A DNA stretch of 64,000 nucleotides from Portunus trituberculatus (taxonomy: Eukaryota; Arthropoda; Malacostraca; Decapoda; Portunidae): positions 7,627,156-7,691,155 of the forward strand of contig NC_059278.1 in the NCBI RefSeq assembly GCF_017591435.1, given 5' to 3'. Position numbers and translations under genes: made by a program. The notes under the pieces were generated by a model, which ran no database searches, had not been told where the DNA came from, and was given only the letters and a program-made list of their open reading frames with translations. Positions 1-17,114 of this stretch are shown here, in pieces. Every line of letters begins with the position of its first letter. Position 1 is the stretch's first letter.

Positions 1-228
1 AGATCCCCTCTCTCTCTTCTCTGCTCCAAGGTTGGTAGATCCATTGCCTTTAGTCTCTCCTCATATGCCATCCCTTTAAATTCTGGAACCATTCTTGTAG
101 CCATTTTTGTAGTCTCTAATTTTCTTATGTGTTTCTTTTTATGGGGAGTCCACACAACTCCTGCATATTCCAATCTAGGTCTTATTTTAGTACTTATCAA
201 TTTCTTCATCATTTCCTTGTCCATATAG
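1..228 (-). mobile_element. Family E LINE fragment (E0), runs off the left edge
   Basis: Minus-strand remnant of the reverse-transcriptase C-terminal region, closely matching 26218-27240. Decoding shows the LEYAGVVW and KKHIRKLE type segments. Its 3' end lies outside the window. It is 5'-truncated at about 228, where a short (GT)n and the tail of copy A1 follow. Confidence 0.75.
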
Positions 229-245
229 AGAGTGTGTGTGTGTGT
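229..245. repeat. (GT)n microsatellite
   Basis: Short GT run between the truncated end of E0 and the 3' tail of A1; it reads (AC)n on the element strand. Confidence 0.9.
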
Positions 246-278
246 ATTTACCTAATTGTATTTACCTAATTGTAACAT

Positions 279-310
279 ACGGGAAAAGAGCTATGCTCGT
301 GTTGTCCCGT
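279..310 (-). promoter_or_regulatory. 3'-terminal hairpin of family A LINE
   Basis: On the element strand an outer stem ACGGGA/TCCCGT encloses an inner stem GAGC/GCTC with loop ATA. It lies about 30 bases before the terminal repeat units. Known L2/CR1-group LINEs use such a 3' hairpin for template recognition by their reverse transcriptase; that role is inferred here. Confidence 0.6.
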
Positions 311-3300
311 CTCCATATCTATTAATGTCCAAGCTTTTTCTTAAAATCATGAATATTCCTTGCGTTGAGTTGACCACTTCCACGTCTAAACTATTCCATG
401 CTTCCACCCTTCTATGAGGGAAGCTATATTTTTTCACATCTCTCCTATAAGTGGCCATTTTTAGTTTTTTCCCATGCCCTCTCGACATTCTTTCATTCCA
501 CATACACAGATCTTCCCTATCCATTTTTTCCATGCCAATCATCACTCTGTATATTGCTATCAGGTCTCCCCTTTCTCTTCTGTTTTCCAGGGTCGGAAGT
601 TGCATTCTTTTCAGTCTGTCTTCATAAGTCAAATCTCTTAAGTCAGGCACCATTTTTGTTGCAGCCCTCTGTACTTTCTCTAGTTTCCTTATGTGTTTCT
701 TTAAGTTCGGAGCCCACTGTATTGTTGCATATTCAAGCCTCGGTCTTATCATTGCAGTAATTATTTTCTTCATCATTTCTTCATCTAAATATACGAACGC
801 CACTCTTATGTTCCTCAATAAGTTCAATACTTCTCCAATTATTTTGTTTATATGTCTCTCTGGCGATAGGTCATTGGTAATTGTCACCCCAAGGTCTTTT
901 TCTTCATGACTGGTTTTATGTCTTCATTTCCTATCTTGTACATACTCCTGATTCTTCTTTCACTCTTGCCAAACTCTATTTTCTTGCATTTTGTCGTGTT
1001 GAACTCCATTTGCCATGTACAGCTCCATTTCCATATTCTGTCCAAGTCTTCCTGGAGTAGTTCGCAATCTTTGTCACATCTCACTTTTCTTAACAATTTT
1101 GCATCGTCTGCAAATAGGCTCACATAACTGGACACCCCATCCACCATGTCATTTATGTAGACCGCGAACATTACTGGTGCCAACACTGATCCCTGTGGAA
1201 CTCCACTCTCCACCAAGCCCCATTCTGATGGTCTGTCCTTAATTATTGTTCTCATTTCTCTTCCTACCAAAAGTCTTCCATCCATTTTAGTAAACTGCCA
1301 TGCACTCCTCCTACCATTTCAAGTTTCCAGATCAGTCTCCGGTGTGGTACCTTATCAAAGGCCTTTTTTAAATCCAGATATATTCCATCAGCCCAACCAT
1401 CTCTTTCCTGTATTACATCTATCACCCTCGAATAGTAACATATCAGGTTTGTCGTGCATGAACGCCCTTTTCTAAAACCAAATTGACACTCACAAAGTAT
1501 GTCATTTTTCTCCAAGAAGTCTGTCCATCTATTCTTCACCACCCTCTCACACATCTTAGCTACCACACTTGTAAGTGACACTGGTCTATAGTTCAATGGG
1601 TCTCTCTTGTTACCTGATTTATAGATTGGGACAATGTTAGCTCTTTTCCAGTCTTGGGGCACTACACCTTCCCTTAATGAGGCATCAATTACTTCACAAA
1701 CTTTTTCTGCCAGTTGCTCCTGCATTCTCTTAAAATCCATCCTGATACCCCATCAGGTCCCACAGCTTTCTCACTTCTAAACTCCCCATCATATTCTTGA
1801 TCTCCTCCACAGTTACTTGAAACTCCTTCATAATCCCTTTCTGTTCCATTACCAGTGGTTTGTCAAAAGCAGTCTCCTTTGTGAATACCTTCCGAAAGCA
1901 TCCATTCATAGCCTCTGCCATTTCCTGGGATCTTCACTGCATACTCCATTTACTTCTAAACTTTCAATACTTTCTCTATTTTTGATGTTGTTGTTCACAT
2001 GTCTGTAAAAAGCCTTGGTTGGTCTTTACATTTATCAATTATATCCTTTTCTTGTTTCTTTCTTTCTTCTCTTCTAATCAACACATATTCATTTCTTGCT
2101 CTTTTGTAACTTTCCCACTGCTTAATCCGTCTTTTCCTTCTCCACCTCTTCCATGCATCCTCTTTTCTTGTTCTAGCCTTTTCACATCTATCGTTAAACC
2201 AGTCCTGCTTTCCAACTTCTCTATGTTGTCTTATTGGTACAAATTTTTCTCACCTTCTTTGTATATTTTTATAAATTCCTTCCACTTTTCATTTGCTCCT
2301 TAGCACTCTTGAATTTCATCCAATTTGTCTCTTGAAAGAATTTCTTTAGGTTTCCAAAATCTGTCTTGGCATAATTCCATCTTCCCACTTTATATTCTTC
2401 ATTTCTTCTAGATTTCTCTTCATCTATCACCTTGAACTCCAAAACTGCATGATCACTCTTTGCTAAAGGGCACTCCACCCTCATCTCCTCAATGACCATT
2501 GGCTCTGTACTAAAGACCAAGTCCAGTCTTGACGATGCTCCCTCTCCTCCAAACCTAGTATCTTCTTTGACCCACTGAGTTAACACATTTTCCATTGCCA
2601 GTGTCAATAGTGTATTTCCCATGTTGTCTCTGATCCTTCCATTGACCAGTCCTCCCAACACACCTCTTTACAATTAAAATCTCCCATCATTATAGTTCGT
2701 TCACAGCCACCCAACATTTCTTCCAGACATGTTCCTGTATCACTTATCATTTCTTCATATTCCTGTACTGACCATGCATTTGTCTTAGGTGGTACGTACA
2801 CCACTATGTAGTGCCTCTTTTTCCTTCATTAGTTTCTGCTCTGATCTTTAGCACTTCTGCCTTTCCCATACCTTCTTTCACTTGATCCACCTTTATATCT
2901 TTTTAACCAGCAACATCACTCCTCCTCCCATCTTACCTACTCTATTTCTTTTCCAAACATTATATTTCCCTTCTCCAACCATCATCAGGTCTTCTCCCTC
3001 TCTCAGTTTTGTTTCAGTAAGACCCACAATATCTGGGTTCTTGTCCCTCAAGTAATCGTTGAGTTCTAAAATCCCCGATATCACTCCATTTATGTTGGAA
3101 TACATTACATTCCGCTCATACATAAGTTTCTTTAGTCCTTTCTTACTGTACTTTTCTGGGTTATGAACCACTTCCTCAGTCTCATATCCAAGATTCTCCA
3201 GAAAAACTCTTTCTTCTCCTCTTCTGTCCTCTCTTCATTTTTATTCAAAGCCTCCTTTCTCAACTCATTTAACATTTCTCTTTCCTTTTCACCGAGATCT

Positions 3301-4059
3301 CTTCTCAACCAAATCTTCCTTGTTGTTTCCTGCTGGGCTAGCCTCCATGACTTCTCCACCAATTCATCTACATCCTTTTGTGACTTAAGTTTGATTCTTA
3401 TTGGCCTCATACCTTCTCTTGTGAACTTTCCAATTCTATGGAAGTCCTCTATTTCTTGTACTAGGTCTTTTCCTCCTCCTGCACCACATTAATGATATTA
3501 TTTATCACCTTTTTATGTTTTCTCTCTCTCCATTTTACTCGGTGTCTTATCCTCCTCCACACCAAATATCACCACACATCTCTTTTTGTCTACAGTTTCC
3601 CTCACCAATGTCTCATTTGATTTAATAACCTTCACCACTTTCTCAGCAATCTTCTCTTCTATGATCTGTTGATCTATAATTTCAGCAAGGCCCAAAGTTT
3701 TCTCCCAGACTCTTTGATTTCCTTTTCCAGACTTGCAACTTTGTAATTTACCTCCTTTCTTTCCACTTCCTGACTTTTTCCATTCAGCCTGCTTCTCCAT
3801 CACTTTTCCTAGAGATTCTCCACATTTTTCGCAATTCACTTTAATTAGCTTAACTTCCTCTTTCAGTGCTTCATTTTCCTTCTTCATATCGGCACACTCT
3901 TTCAATACATTGTCATAACTCGTTTCCAGGCCCCATACTTTTCAAACAGTTTTCAATTTTACCTTCCAACTCCAGAATTTTCTTCACATAAGCGCTCTTC
4001 TCCATTATTCCTTGAAATCCTGTGAAGTCTGATTCATCTTTCGAGTTCACGGCCGCCAT
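291..4059 (-). pseudogene. LINE A1 polyprotein: coiled coil, RRM/CTD-like, APE endonuclease, RT (broken)
   Basis: The start ATG at 4059 gives MAAVNSKDES. Then come Lys/Glu-rich coiled coil, VVIFGVEEDKTP (RRM-like strand), and RPIRIKLKSQKDVDEL with DLGEKEREMLNELRKEA (L1-ORF1p CTD-like). The endonuclease shows YSNINGV, TETKLREG, GDFNCKE and KSDHAVLEF. The RT shows GPDGVSG-type residues, NYRPVSLTS, FGFRKGRSC, YLDLKKAFDKVPH (motif A) and SGVPQGSVLAP, FADDAK (motif C). The end is DGTTRA and a stop at 291. Frame changes occur near 885, 1270, 1735, 2290, 2630, 2900, 3150, 3450 and 3910. Catalytic residues I could check are intact, but no piece longer than about 160 codons stays open. Confidence 0.8.
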
Positions 4060-4281
4060 GTTGCGCAGATGTAAACAAACCAGCTGATGGCTCAAACGCA
4101 GGCTACAGTTTATATTTACCTTCCCTGGACATTATTTTGCTAATCAACAGTTAACATGACTATATGGAGACGGGACAAACATTACCAGCTCCTTTCCCAC
4201 CTTGGTTACTCTTAGGCAATGGTAACTGTAGAATTAGAGATGATTGCTCTGGAGCTCAGCGACCACATCCACCATCGACGA

Positions 4282-4304
4282 TGTGTGTGTGTGTGTGTGT
4301 GTGT
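4282..4304. repeat. (TG)n microsatellite
   Basis: Joins the 5' end of A1 to the 3' tail of A2. Confidence 0.95.
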
Positions 4305-7300
4305 TATTTACCTAATTGTATTTACCTAATTGTAACATACGGAAAAGAGCTATGCTCGTGTTGTCCCGTCTCCATATCTATTAATGTCCAGCTTTTCTTA
4401 AAATCATGAATATTCCTTGCGTTGACCACTTCCACGTCTAAACTATTCCATGCTTCCACCCTTCTATGAGGAAGCTATATTTTTCACATCTCTCCTATAA
4501 GTGGCCATTTTAGTTTTTCCCATGCCCTCTCGACATTCTTTCATTCCACATACACAGATCTTCCCTATCCATTTTTCCATGCCAATCATCACTCTGTATA
4601 TTGCTATCAGGTCTCCCTTTCTCTTCTGTTTTCCAGGGTCGGAAGTTGCATTCTTTTCAGTCTGTCTTCATAAGTCAAATCTCTTAAGTCAGGCACCATT
4701 TTGTTGCAGCCCTCTGTACTTTCTCTAGTTTCCTTATGTGTTTCTTTAAGTTCGAGCCCACTGTATTGTTGCATATTCAAGCCTCGGTCTTATCATTGCA
4801 GTAATTATTTTCTTCATCATTTCTTCATCTAAATATACGAACGCCACTCTTATGTTCCTCAATAAGTTCAATACTTCTCCAATTATTTTGTTTATATGTC
4901 TCTCTGGCGATAGGTCATTGGTAATTGTCACCCCAAGGTCTTTTTCTTCATGACTGGTTTTATGTCTTCATTTCCTATCTTGTACATACTCCTGATTCTT
5001 CTTTCACTCTTGCCAAACTCTATTTTCTTGCATTTTGTCGTGTTGAACTCCATTTGCCATGTACAGCTCCATTTCCATATTCTGTCCAAGTCTTCCTGGA
5101 GTAGTTCGCAATCTTTGTCACATCTCACTTTTCTTAACAATTTTGCATCGTCTGCAAATAGGCTCACATAACTGGACACCCCATCCACCATGTCATTTAT
5201 GTAGACCGAACATTACTGGTGCCAACACTGATCCCTGTGGAACTCCACTCTCCACCAAGCCCCATTCTGATGGTCTGTCCTTAATTATTGTTCTCATTTC
5301 TCTTCCTACCAAAAGTCTTCCATCCATTTTAGTAAACTGCCATGCACTCCTCCTACCATTTCAAGTTTCCAGATCAGTCTCCGGTGTGGTACCTTATCAA
5401 AGGCCTTTTTTAAATCCAGATATATTCCATCAGCCCAACCATCTCTTTCCTGTATTACATCTATCACCCTCGAATAGTAACATATCAGGTTTGTCGTGCA
5501 TGAACGCCCTTTTCTAAAACCAAATTGACACTCACAAAGTATGTCATTTTTCTCCAAGAAGTCTGTCCATCTATTCTTCACCACCCTCTCACACATCTTA
5601 GCTACCACACTTGTAAGTGACACTGGTCTATAGTTCAATGGGTCTCTCTTGTTACCTGATTTATAGATTGGGACAATGTTAGCTCTTTTCCAGTCTTGGG
5701 GCACTACACCTTCCCTTAATGAGGCATCAATTACTTCACAAACTTTTTCTGCCAGTTGCTCCCTGCATTCTCTTAAAATCCATCCTGATACCCCATCAGG
5801 TCCCACAGCTTTTCTCACTTCTAAACTCCCCATCATATTCTTGATCTCCTCCACAGTTACTTGAAACTCCTTCATAATCCTTGTTCCATTACCAGTGGTT
5901 TGTCAAAAGCAGTCTCCTTTGTGAATACCTTCCGAAAGCATCCATTCATAGCCTCTGCCATTTCCTGGGATCTTCACTGCAAACTCCATTTACTTCTAAA
6001 CTTTCAATACTTTCTCTATTTTTGATGTTGTTGTTCACATGTCTGTAAAAAAGCCTTGGTTGGTCTTTACATTTATCAATTATATCCTTTTCTTGTTTCT
6101 TTCTTTCTTCTCTTCTAATCAACACATATTCATTTCTTGCTCTTTTGTAACTTTCCACTGCTTAATCCGTCTTTTCCTTCTCCACCTCTTCCATGCATCC
6201 TCTTTTCTTGTTCTAGCCTTTTCACATCTATCGTTAAACCAGTCCTGCTTTCCAACTTCTCTATGTTGTCTTATTGGTACAAATTTTTCTCACCTTCTTT
6301 GTATATTTTTATAAATTCCTTCCACTTTTCATTTGCTCCTTAGCACTCTTGAATTTCATCCAATTTGTCTCTTGAAAGAATTTCTTTAGGTTTCCAAAAT
6401 CTGTCTTGGCATAATTCCATCTTCCCACTTTATATTCTTCATTTCTTCTAGATTTCTCTTCATCTATCACCTTGAACTCCAAAACTGCATGATCACTCTT
6501 TGCTAAAGGGCACTCCACCCTCATCTCCTCAATGACCATTGGCTCTGTACTAAAGACCAAGTCCAGTCTTGACGATGCTCCCTCTCCTCCAAACCTAGTA
6601 TCTTCTTTGACCCACTGAGTTAACACATTTTCCATTGCCAGTGTCAATAGTGTATTTCCCATGTTGTCTCTGATCCTCCATTGACCAGTCCTCCCAACAC
6701 ACCTCTTTACAATTAAAATCTCCCATCATTATAGTTCGTTCACAGCCACCCAACATTTCTTCCAGACATGTTCCTGTATCATTTCTCATTTCTTCATTCC
6801 TGTACTGACCATGCATTTGTCTTAGGTGGTACGTACACCACTATGTAGTGCCTCTTTTTCCTTCATTAGTTTCTGCTCTGATCTTTAGCACTTCTGCCTT
6901 TCCCATACCTTCTTTCACTTGATCCACCTTTATATCTTTTTAACCAGCAACATCACTCCTCCTCCCATCTTACCTACTCTATTTCTTTTCCAAACATTAT
7001 ATTTCCTTCTCCAACCATCATCAGGTCTTCTCCTCTCTCAGTTTTGTTTCAGTAAGACCCACAATATCTGGGTTCTTGTCCCTCAAGTAATCGTTGAGTT
7101 CTAAAATCCCGATATCACTCCATTTATGTTGGAATACATTACATTCGCTCATACGTAAGTTTCTTTAGTCCTTTCTTGCTGTACTTTTCTGGGTTATGAA
7201 CCACTTCCTCAGTCTCATATCCAAGATTCTCCAGAAAACTCTTTCTTCTCCTCTTCTGTCCTCTCTTCATTTTTTTTCAAAGCCTCCTTTCTCAACTCAT

Positions 7301-8252
7301 TTAACATTTCTCTTTCCTTTTCACCGAGATCTCTTCTCAACCAAATCTTCCTTGTTGTTTCCTGCTGGGCTAACCTCCATGACTTCTCCACCAATTCATC
7401 TACATCCTTTTGTGACTTAAATTTGATTCTTATTGGCCTCATACCTTCTCTGTGAACTTTCCAATTCTATGGAAGTCCTCTATTTCTTGTACTAGGTCTT
7501 TTCCCTCCTCCTGCACCACATTAATGATATTATTTATCACCTTTTTATGTTTTTCTCTCTCCATTTTACTCGGTGTCTTATCCTCCTCCACACCAAATAT
7601 CACCACATCTCTTTTTGTCTACAGTTTCCCTCACCAATGTCTCATTTGACTTAATAACCTTCACCACTTTCTCAGCAATCTTCTCTTCTATGATCTGTTG
7701 ATCTATAATTTCATCAAGGCCCAAAGTTTTCTCCCAGACTCTTTGATTTCCTTTTCCAGACTTGCAACTTTGTAATTTACCTCCTTTCTTTCCACTTCCT
7801 GACTTTTTTCCATTCAGCCTGCTTCTCCATCACTTTTCTAGAGATTCTCCACATTTTCAATTCACTTTAATTAGCTTAACTTCCTCTTTCAGTACTGCAT
7901 TTTCTTCTTCATTTCAGCGCACTCTTTCAGCACATTGTTATGACTCTTTTCCAGTTCCATACTTTTCAAATAGTTTTCAATTTTTCCTTCTAATTCCAGA
8001 ATTTTCTTCACATACTCTTTTCCATTGTCCTTGAACCTGTTAAGTTTAATTTCTCTTCAGTTCACGCCATGTTCGCAGATGTAAACAACTCCCAGCTGAT
8101 GGTTCCAACGCATTACAGTTATTTCCTTCCTGGACATTATTGCTTCTCAACAGTTAACATATGGAGCACACAAACATTCATCTCCTTCCACCTTAGTTAC
8201 TCTTAGGCAACTGTAGTATAGATGATTTCTCTCAGCGACTTCTGTGTCCATC

Positions 8253-8254
<2 letters not shown>
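4305..8254 (-). mobile_element. Family A LINE, full-length copy A2
   Basis: About 3.95 kb with the same extent as A1. The 3' half is nearly identical to A1. The 5' 400 bases are more diverged and carry many small deletions. It is bounded on both sides by (TG)n. Confidence 0.85.
4350..8070 (-). pseudogene. LINE A2 polyprotein (broken)
   Basis: The longest open piece, 5306-5875 (189 codons), spans the RT from GPDGVSGWILRECREQL through YLDLKKAFDKVPH. The segment 4928-5191 holds FADDAKLLRKV. The endonuclease piece 6309-6662 shows KSDHAVLEF, and 6595-6816 shows GDFNCKEV. The CTD-like piece is 7215-7442. The start ATG is probably 8070, but the N-terminal coiled coil is badly decayed. Confidence 0.75.

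Positions 8255-8291
<37 letters not shown>
8255..8291. repeat. (TG)n microsatellite
   Basis: At the 5' end of A2; on the element strand it is the (AC)n tail of the SINE fragment that follows. Confidence 0.9.
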
Positions 8292-8292
<1 letters not shown>

Positions 8293-8451
8293 CTCATTGT
8301 ATCTGGTAGCCAGTCTTCCCCATTACACAGCTGAGAACTCATCCATCTTTGACTGAGACCACAACACACCCACACCAGGCCACCACAATCTTACATCCCG
8401 TATTCTATTTTTACTGCTTGAACAACATTAAGACCATTTTTGATTTCACCA

Positions 8452-8452
<1 letters not shown>
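8292..8452 (-). mobile_element. SINE-1 fragment, tRNA head missing
   Basis: Matches the body of the SINE at 26407-26692: cagtcttccccattaca, then a shared tract ending acatcccgtattctattttt. It is diverged and lacks the tRNA-like head. It sits between two (GT)n tracts. Confidence 0.65.

Positions 8453-8487
<35 letters not shown>
8453..8487. repeat. (TG)n microsatellite
   Basis: Reads (AC)n on the element strand, at the 3' tail of A3. Confidence 0.9.
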
Positions 8488-8490
<3 letters not shown>

Positions 8491-11400
8491 TTACCTAATT
8501 GTATTTACCTAATTGTAACATACGGGAAAAGAGCTATGCTCGTGTTGTCCCGTCTCCATATCTATTAATGTCCAGCTTTTCTTAAAATCATGAATATTCC
8601 TTGCGTTGACCACTTCCACGTCTAAACTATTCCATGCTTCCACCCTTCTATGAGGAAGCTATATTTTTCACATCTCTCCTATAAGTGGCCATTTTAGTTT
8701 TTCCCATGCCCTCTCGACATTCTTCCATTCCACATACACAGATCTTCCCTATCCATTTTTCCATGCCAATCATCACTCTGTATATTGCTATCAGGTCTCC
8801 CCTTTCTCTTCTGTTTTCCAGGGTTGGAAGTTGCATTCTTTTCAGTCTGTCTTCATAAGTCAAATCTCTTAAGTCAGGCACCATTTTCGTTGCAGCCCTC
8901 TGTACTTTCTCTAGTTTCCTTATGTGTTTCTTTAAGTTCGAGCCCACTGTATTGTTGCATATTCAAGCCTCGGTCTTATCATTGCAGTAATTATTTTCTT
9001 CATCATTTCTTCATCTAGATATCTGAACGCCACTCTTATGTTCCTCAATAAGTTCAATACTTCTCCAATTATTTTGTTTATATGTCTCTCTGGCGATAGG
9101 TCATTGGTAATTGTCACCCCAAGGTCTTTTTCTTCATGACTGGTTTTATGTCTTCATTTCCTATCTTGTACATACTCCTGATTCTTCTTTCACTCTTGCC
9201 AAACTCTATTTTCTTGCATTTTGTCGTGTTGAACTCCATTTGCCATGTACAGCTCCATTTCCATATTCTGTCCAAGTCTTCCTGGAGTAGTTCGCAATCT
9301 TTGTCACATCTCACTTTTCTTAACAATTTTGCATCGTCTGCAAATAGGCTCACATAACTGGACACCCCATCCACCATGTCATTTATGTAGACTGAACATT
9401 ACTGGTGCCAACACTGATCCCTGTGGAACTCCACTCTCCACCAATCCCCATTCTGATGGTCTGTCCTTAATTATTGTTCTCATTTCTCTTCCTACCAAAA
9501 GTCTTCCATCCATTTTAGTAAACTGCCATGCACTCCTCCTACCATTTCAAGTTTCCAGATCAGTCTCTGGTGTGGTACCTTATCAAAGGCCTTTTTTAAA
9601 TCCAGATATATTCCATCAGCCCAACCATCTCTTTCCTGTATTACATCTATCACCCTCGAATAGTAACATATCAGGTTTGTCGTGCATGAACGCCCTTTCC
9701 TAAAACCAAATTGACACTCACAAAGTATGTCATTTTCTCCAAGAAGTCTGTCCATCTAGTCTTCACCACCCTCTCACACATCTTAGCTACCACACTTGTA
9801 AGTGACACTGGTCTATAGTTCAATGGGTCTCTCTTGTTACCTGATTTATAGATTGGGACAATGTTAGCTCTTTTCCAGTCTTGGGGCACTACACCTTCCC
9901 TTAATGAGGCATCAATTACTTCACAAACTTTTTCTGCCAATTGCTCCTGCATTCTCTTAAAATCCATCCTGATACCCCATCAGGTCCCACAGCTTTTCTC
10001 ACTTCTAAACTCCCCATCATGTTCTTGATCTCCTCCACAGTTACTTGAAACTCCTTCATAATCCCTTTCTGTTCCATTACCAGTGGTTTGTCAAAAGCAG
10101 TCTCCTTTGTGAATACCTTCCGAAAGCATCCATTCATAGCCTCTGCCATTTCCTGGGATCTTCACTGCATACTCCATTTACTTCTAAACTTTCAATACTT
10201 TCTCTATTTTTGATGTTGTTGTTCACATGTCTGTAAAAAGCCTTGGTTGGTCTTTACATTTATCAATTATATCCTTTTCTTGTTTCTTTCTTTCTTCTCT
10301 TCTAATCAACACATATTCATTTCTTGCTCTTTTGTAACTTTCCCACTGCTTAATCCGTCTTTTCCTTCTCCACCTCTTCCATGCATCCTCTTTTCTTGTT
10401 CTAGCCTTTTCACATCTATCGTTAAACCAGTCCTGCTTTCCAACTTCTCTATGTTGTCTTATTGGTACAAATTTTTCTCACCTTCTTTGTATATTTTTAT
10501 AAATTCCTTCCACTTTTCATTTGCTCCTTAGCACTCTTGAATTTCATCCAATTTGTCTCTTGAAAGAATTTCTTTAGGTTTCCAAAATCTGTCTTGGCAT
10601 AATTCCATCTTCCCACTTTATATTCTTCATTTCTTCTAGATTTCTCTTCGTCTATCACCTTGAACTCCAAAACTGCATGATCACTCTTTGCTAAAGGGCA
10701 CTCCACCCTCATCTCCTCAATGACCATTGGCTCTGTACTAAAGACCAAGTCCAGTCTTGACGATGCTCCCTCTCCTCCAAACCTAGTATCTTCTTTGACC
10801 CACTGAGTTAACACATTTTCCATTGCCAGTGTCAATAGTGTATTTCCCCATGTTGTCTCTGATCCTTCCATTGACCAGTCCTCCCAACACACCTCTTTAC
10901 AATTAAAATCTCCCATCATTATAGTTCGTTCACAGCCACCCAACATTTCTTCCAGACATGTTCCTGTATCACTTATCATTTCTTCATATTCCTGTACTGA
11001 CCATGCATTTGTCTTAGGTGGTACGTACACCACTATGTAGTGCCTCTTTTTCCTTCATTAGTTTCTGCTCTGATCTTTAGCACTTCTGCCTTTCCCATAC
11101 CTTTTTCACTTGATCCACCTTTATATCTTTTTAACCAGCAACATCACTCCTCCTCCCATCTTACCTACTCTATTTCTTTTCCAAACGTTATATTTCCTTC
11201 TCCAACCTTCATCAGGTCTTCTCCTCTCTCAGTTTTGTTTCAGTAAGACCCACAATATCTGGGTTCTTGTCCCTCAAGTAATCGTTGAGTTCTAAAATCC
11301 CGATATCACTCCATTTATGTTGGAATACATTACATTTCGCTCATATGTAAGTTTCTTTAGTCCTTTCTTGCTGTACTTTTCTGGGTTATGAACCACTTCC

Positions 11401-12495
11401 TCAGTCTCATATCCAAGATTCTCCAGAAAAACTCTTTCTTCTCCTCTTCTGTCCTCTCTTCATTTTTTCAAAGCCTCCTTTCTCAACTCATTTAACATTT
11501 CTCTTTCCTTTTCACCGAGATCTCTTCTCAACCAAATCTTCCTTGTTGTTTCCTGCTGGGCTAGCCTCCATGACTTCTCCACCAATTCATCTACATCCTT
11601 TTGTGACTTAAGTTTGATTCTTATTGGCCTCATACCTTCTCTTGTGAACTTTCCAATTCTATGGAAGTCCTCTATTTCTTGTACTAGGTCTTTTCCTCCT
11701 CCTGCACCACATTAATGATATTATTTATCACCTTTTTATGTTTTCTCTCTCTCCATTTTACTCGGTGTCTTATCCTCCTCCACACCAAATATCACCACAC
11801 ATCTCTTTTTGTCTACAGTTTCCCTCACCAATGTCTCATTTGACTTAATAACCTTCACCACTTTCTCAGCTATCTTCTCTTCTATGATCTGTTGATCTAT
11901 AATTTCAGCAAGGCCCAAAGTTTTCTCCCCTGACTCTTTGATTTCCTTTTCCAGACTTGCAACTTTGTAATTTACCTCCTTTCTTTCCACTTCCTGACTT
12001 TTTTCCATTCAGCCTGCTTCTCCATCACTTTTCCTAGAGATTCTCCACATTTTCGCAATTCACTTTAATTAGCTTAACTTCCTCTTTCAGTGCTGCATTT
12101 TCCTTCTTCATATCGGCACAGTCTCTCTTACATTGTCATAACTCGTTTCCAGGCCCTCATACTTTTCAAACAGTTTTCAATTTTACCTTCTAACTCCAGA
12201 ATTTTCTTCACATAAGCGCTCTTCTCCATTATTCCTTGAAACCCTGTGAAGTCTGATTCCTCTTTCGAGTTCACGGCCGCCATGTTGCGCAGACGTAAAC
12301 AAACCAGCTGATGGCTCAAACGCAGGCTACAGTTTATATTTACCTTCACTGGACATTATTTTGCTAATCAACAGTTAACATGACTATATGGAGACGGGAC
12401 AAACATTACCAGCTCCTTTCCCACCTTGGTTACTCTTAGGTAACTGTAGAATTATAGATGATTGCTCTGGAGCTCAGCGACCACCTCCGCCATCT
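8487..12495 (-). mobile_element. Family A LINE, full-length copy A3
   Basis: About 4.0 kb and the best-preserved 5' region of the family, including the leader up to the CTCAGCGACC block near 12480. It is preceded (element strand) by a SINE-1 piece and (AC)n. Confidence 0.85.
8534..12283 (-). pseudogene. LINE A3 polyprotein (broken)
   Basis: The start ATG at 12283 gives MAAVNSKEES. The piece 11736-12008 holds the RRM-like VVIFGVEEDKTP. The 178-codon piece 10497-11033 covers most of the endonuclease with YVPPKTNAW, GDFNCKEV and KSDHAVLEF. RT pieces lie at 9671-9967, 9492-9755 and 9114-9377; the last carries FADDAK. Frameshifts separate the pieces. Confidence 0.78.
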
Positions 12496-16720
<4,225 letters not shown>

Positions 16721-16731
16721 AATATAACTAT

Positions 16732-16754
16732 ATAACTAATAAATAAATAAATAA

Positions 16755-16831
<77 letters not shown>
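16732..16831. repeat. (AATA)n then (AT)n microsatellite
   Basis: AATA units to about 16757, then pure AT. Confidence 0.95.
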
Positions 16832-16833
<2 letters not shown>

Positions 16834-17039
16834 GGCAATCAAGGAAACCTATTATTGGTGAAAAATGGATTTCACACTGGTGAACAGCTGTGGTTTCCTT
16901 GGTGACAAATGGGTTTTTTGACGAACTATGTGACGAACCATTGGTGACGAAATTGTATCCGTTTTGGGCACCACCTATAGTTCGAACTTTCCATGGTCCG
17001 GCAAGTCTAAGGTCCGTGGTTGCTTTTGGGAGGTTCAAC

Positions 17040-17041
<2 letters not shown>
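16832..17041. other. 210-bp segment between two (AT)n arrays
   Basis: Unique-looking sequence bounded on both sides by (AT)n. It contains an inverted repeat caaggaaacc/ggtttccttgg (16842 and 16892) and repeated ttggtga motifs. No coding content seen. Confidence 0.4.

Positions 17042-17112
<71 letters not shown>
17042..17112. repeat. (AT)n microsatellite
   Basis: Pure AT array, followed by two copies of atgctatcaaatttta (about 17113 and 17147). Confidence 0.95.

Positions 17113-17114
<2 letters not shown>

Larger units (their letters stand above)
245..4281 (-). mobile_element. Family A CR1/L2-group LINE, full-length copy A1
   Basis: About 4.0 kb. On the element strand: a short 5' leader with CTCAGCGAC-like sequence, ORF1-like region, endonuclease, reverse transcriptase, 3' hairpin, two CAATTAGGTAAATA units and (AC)n. 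This copy has both ends. Frameshifts and stops break the protein many times. Copy A2 follows head to tail after 23 bp of (TG)n. Confidence 0.85.

Noticed and set aside
9136..9703. Plus-strand open frames across the LINE copies (for example 73- and 152-codon pieces repeated in each copy)
   Set aside because: They are antisense shadows of the RT reading frame; they recur only because the LINE recurs.
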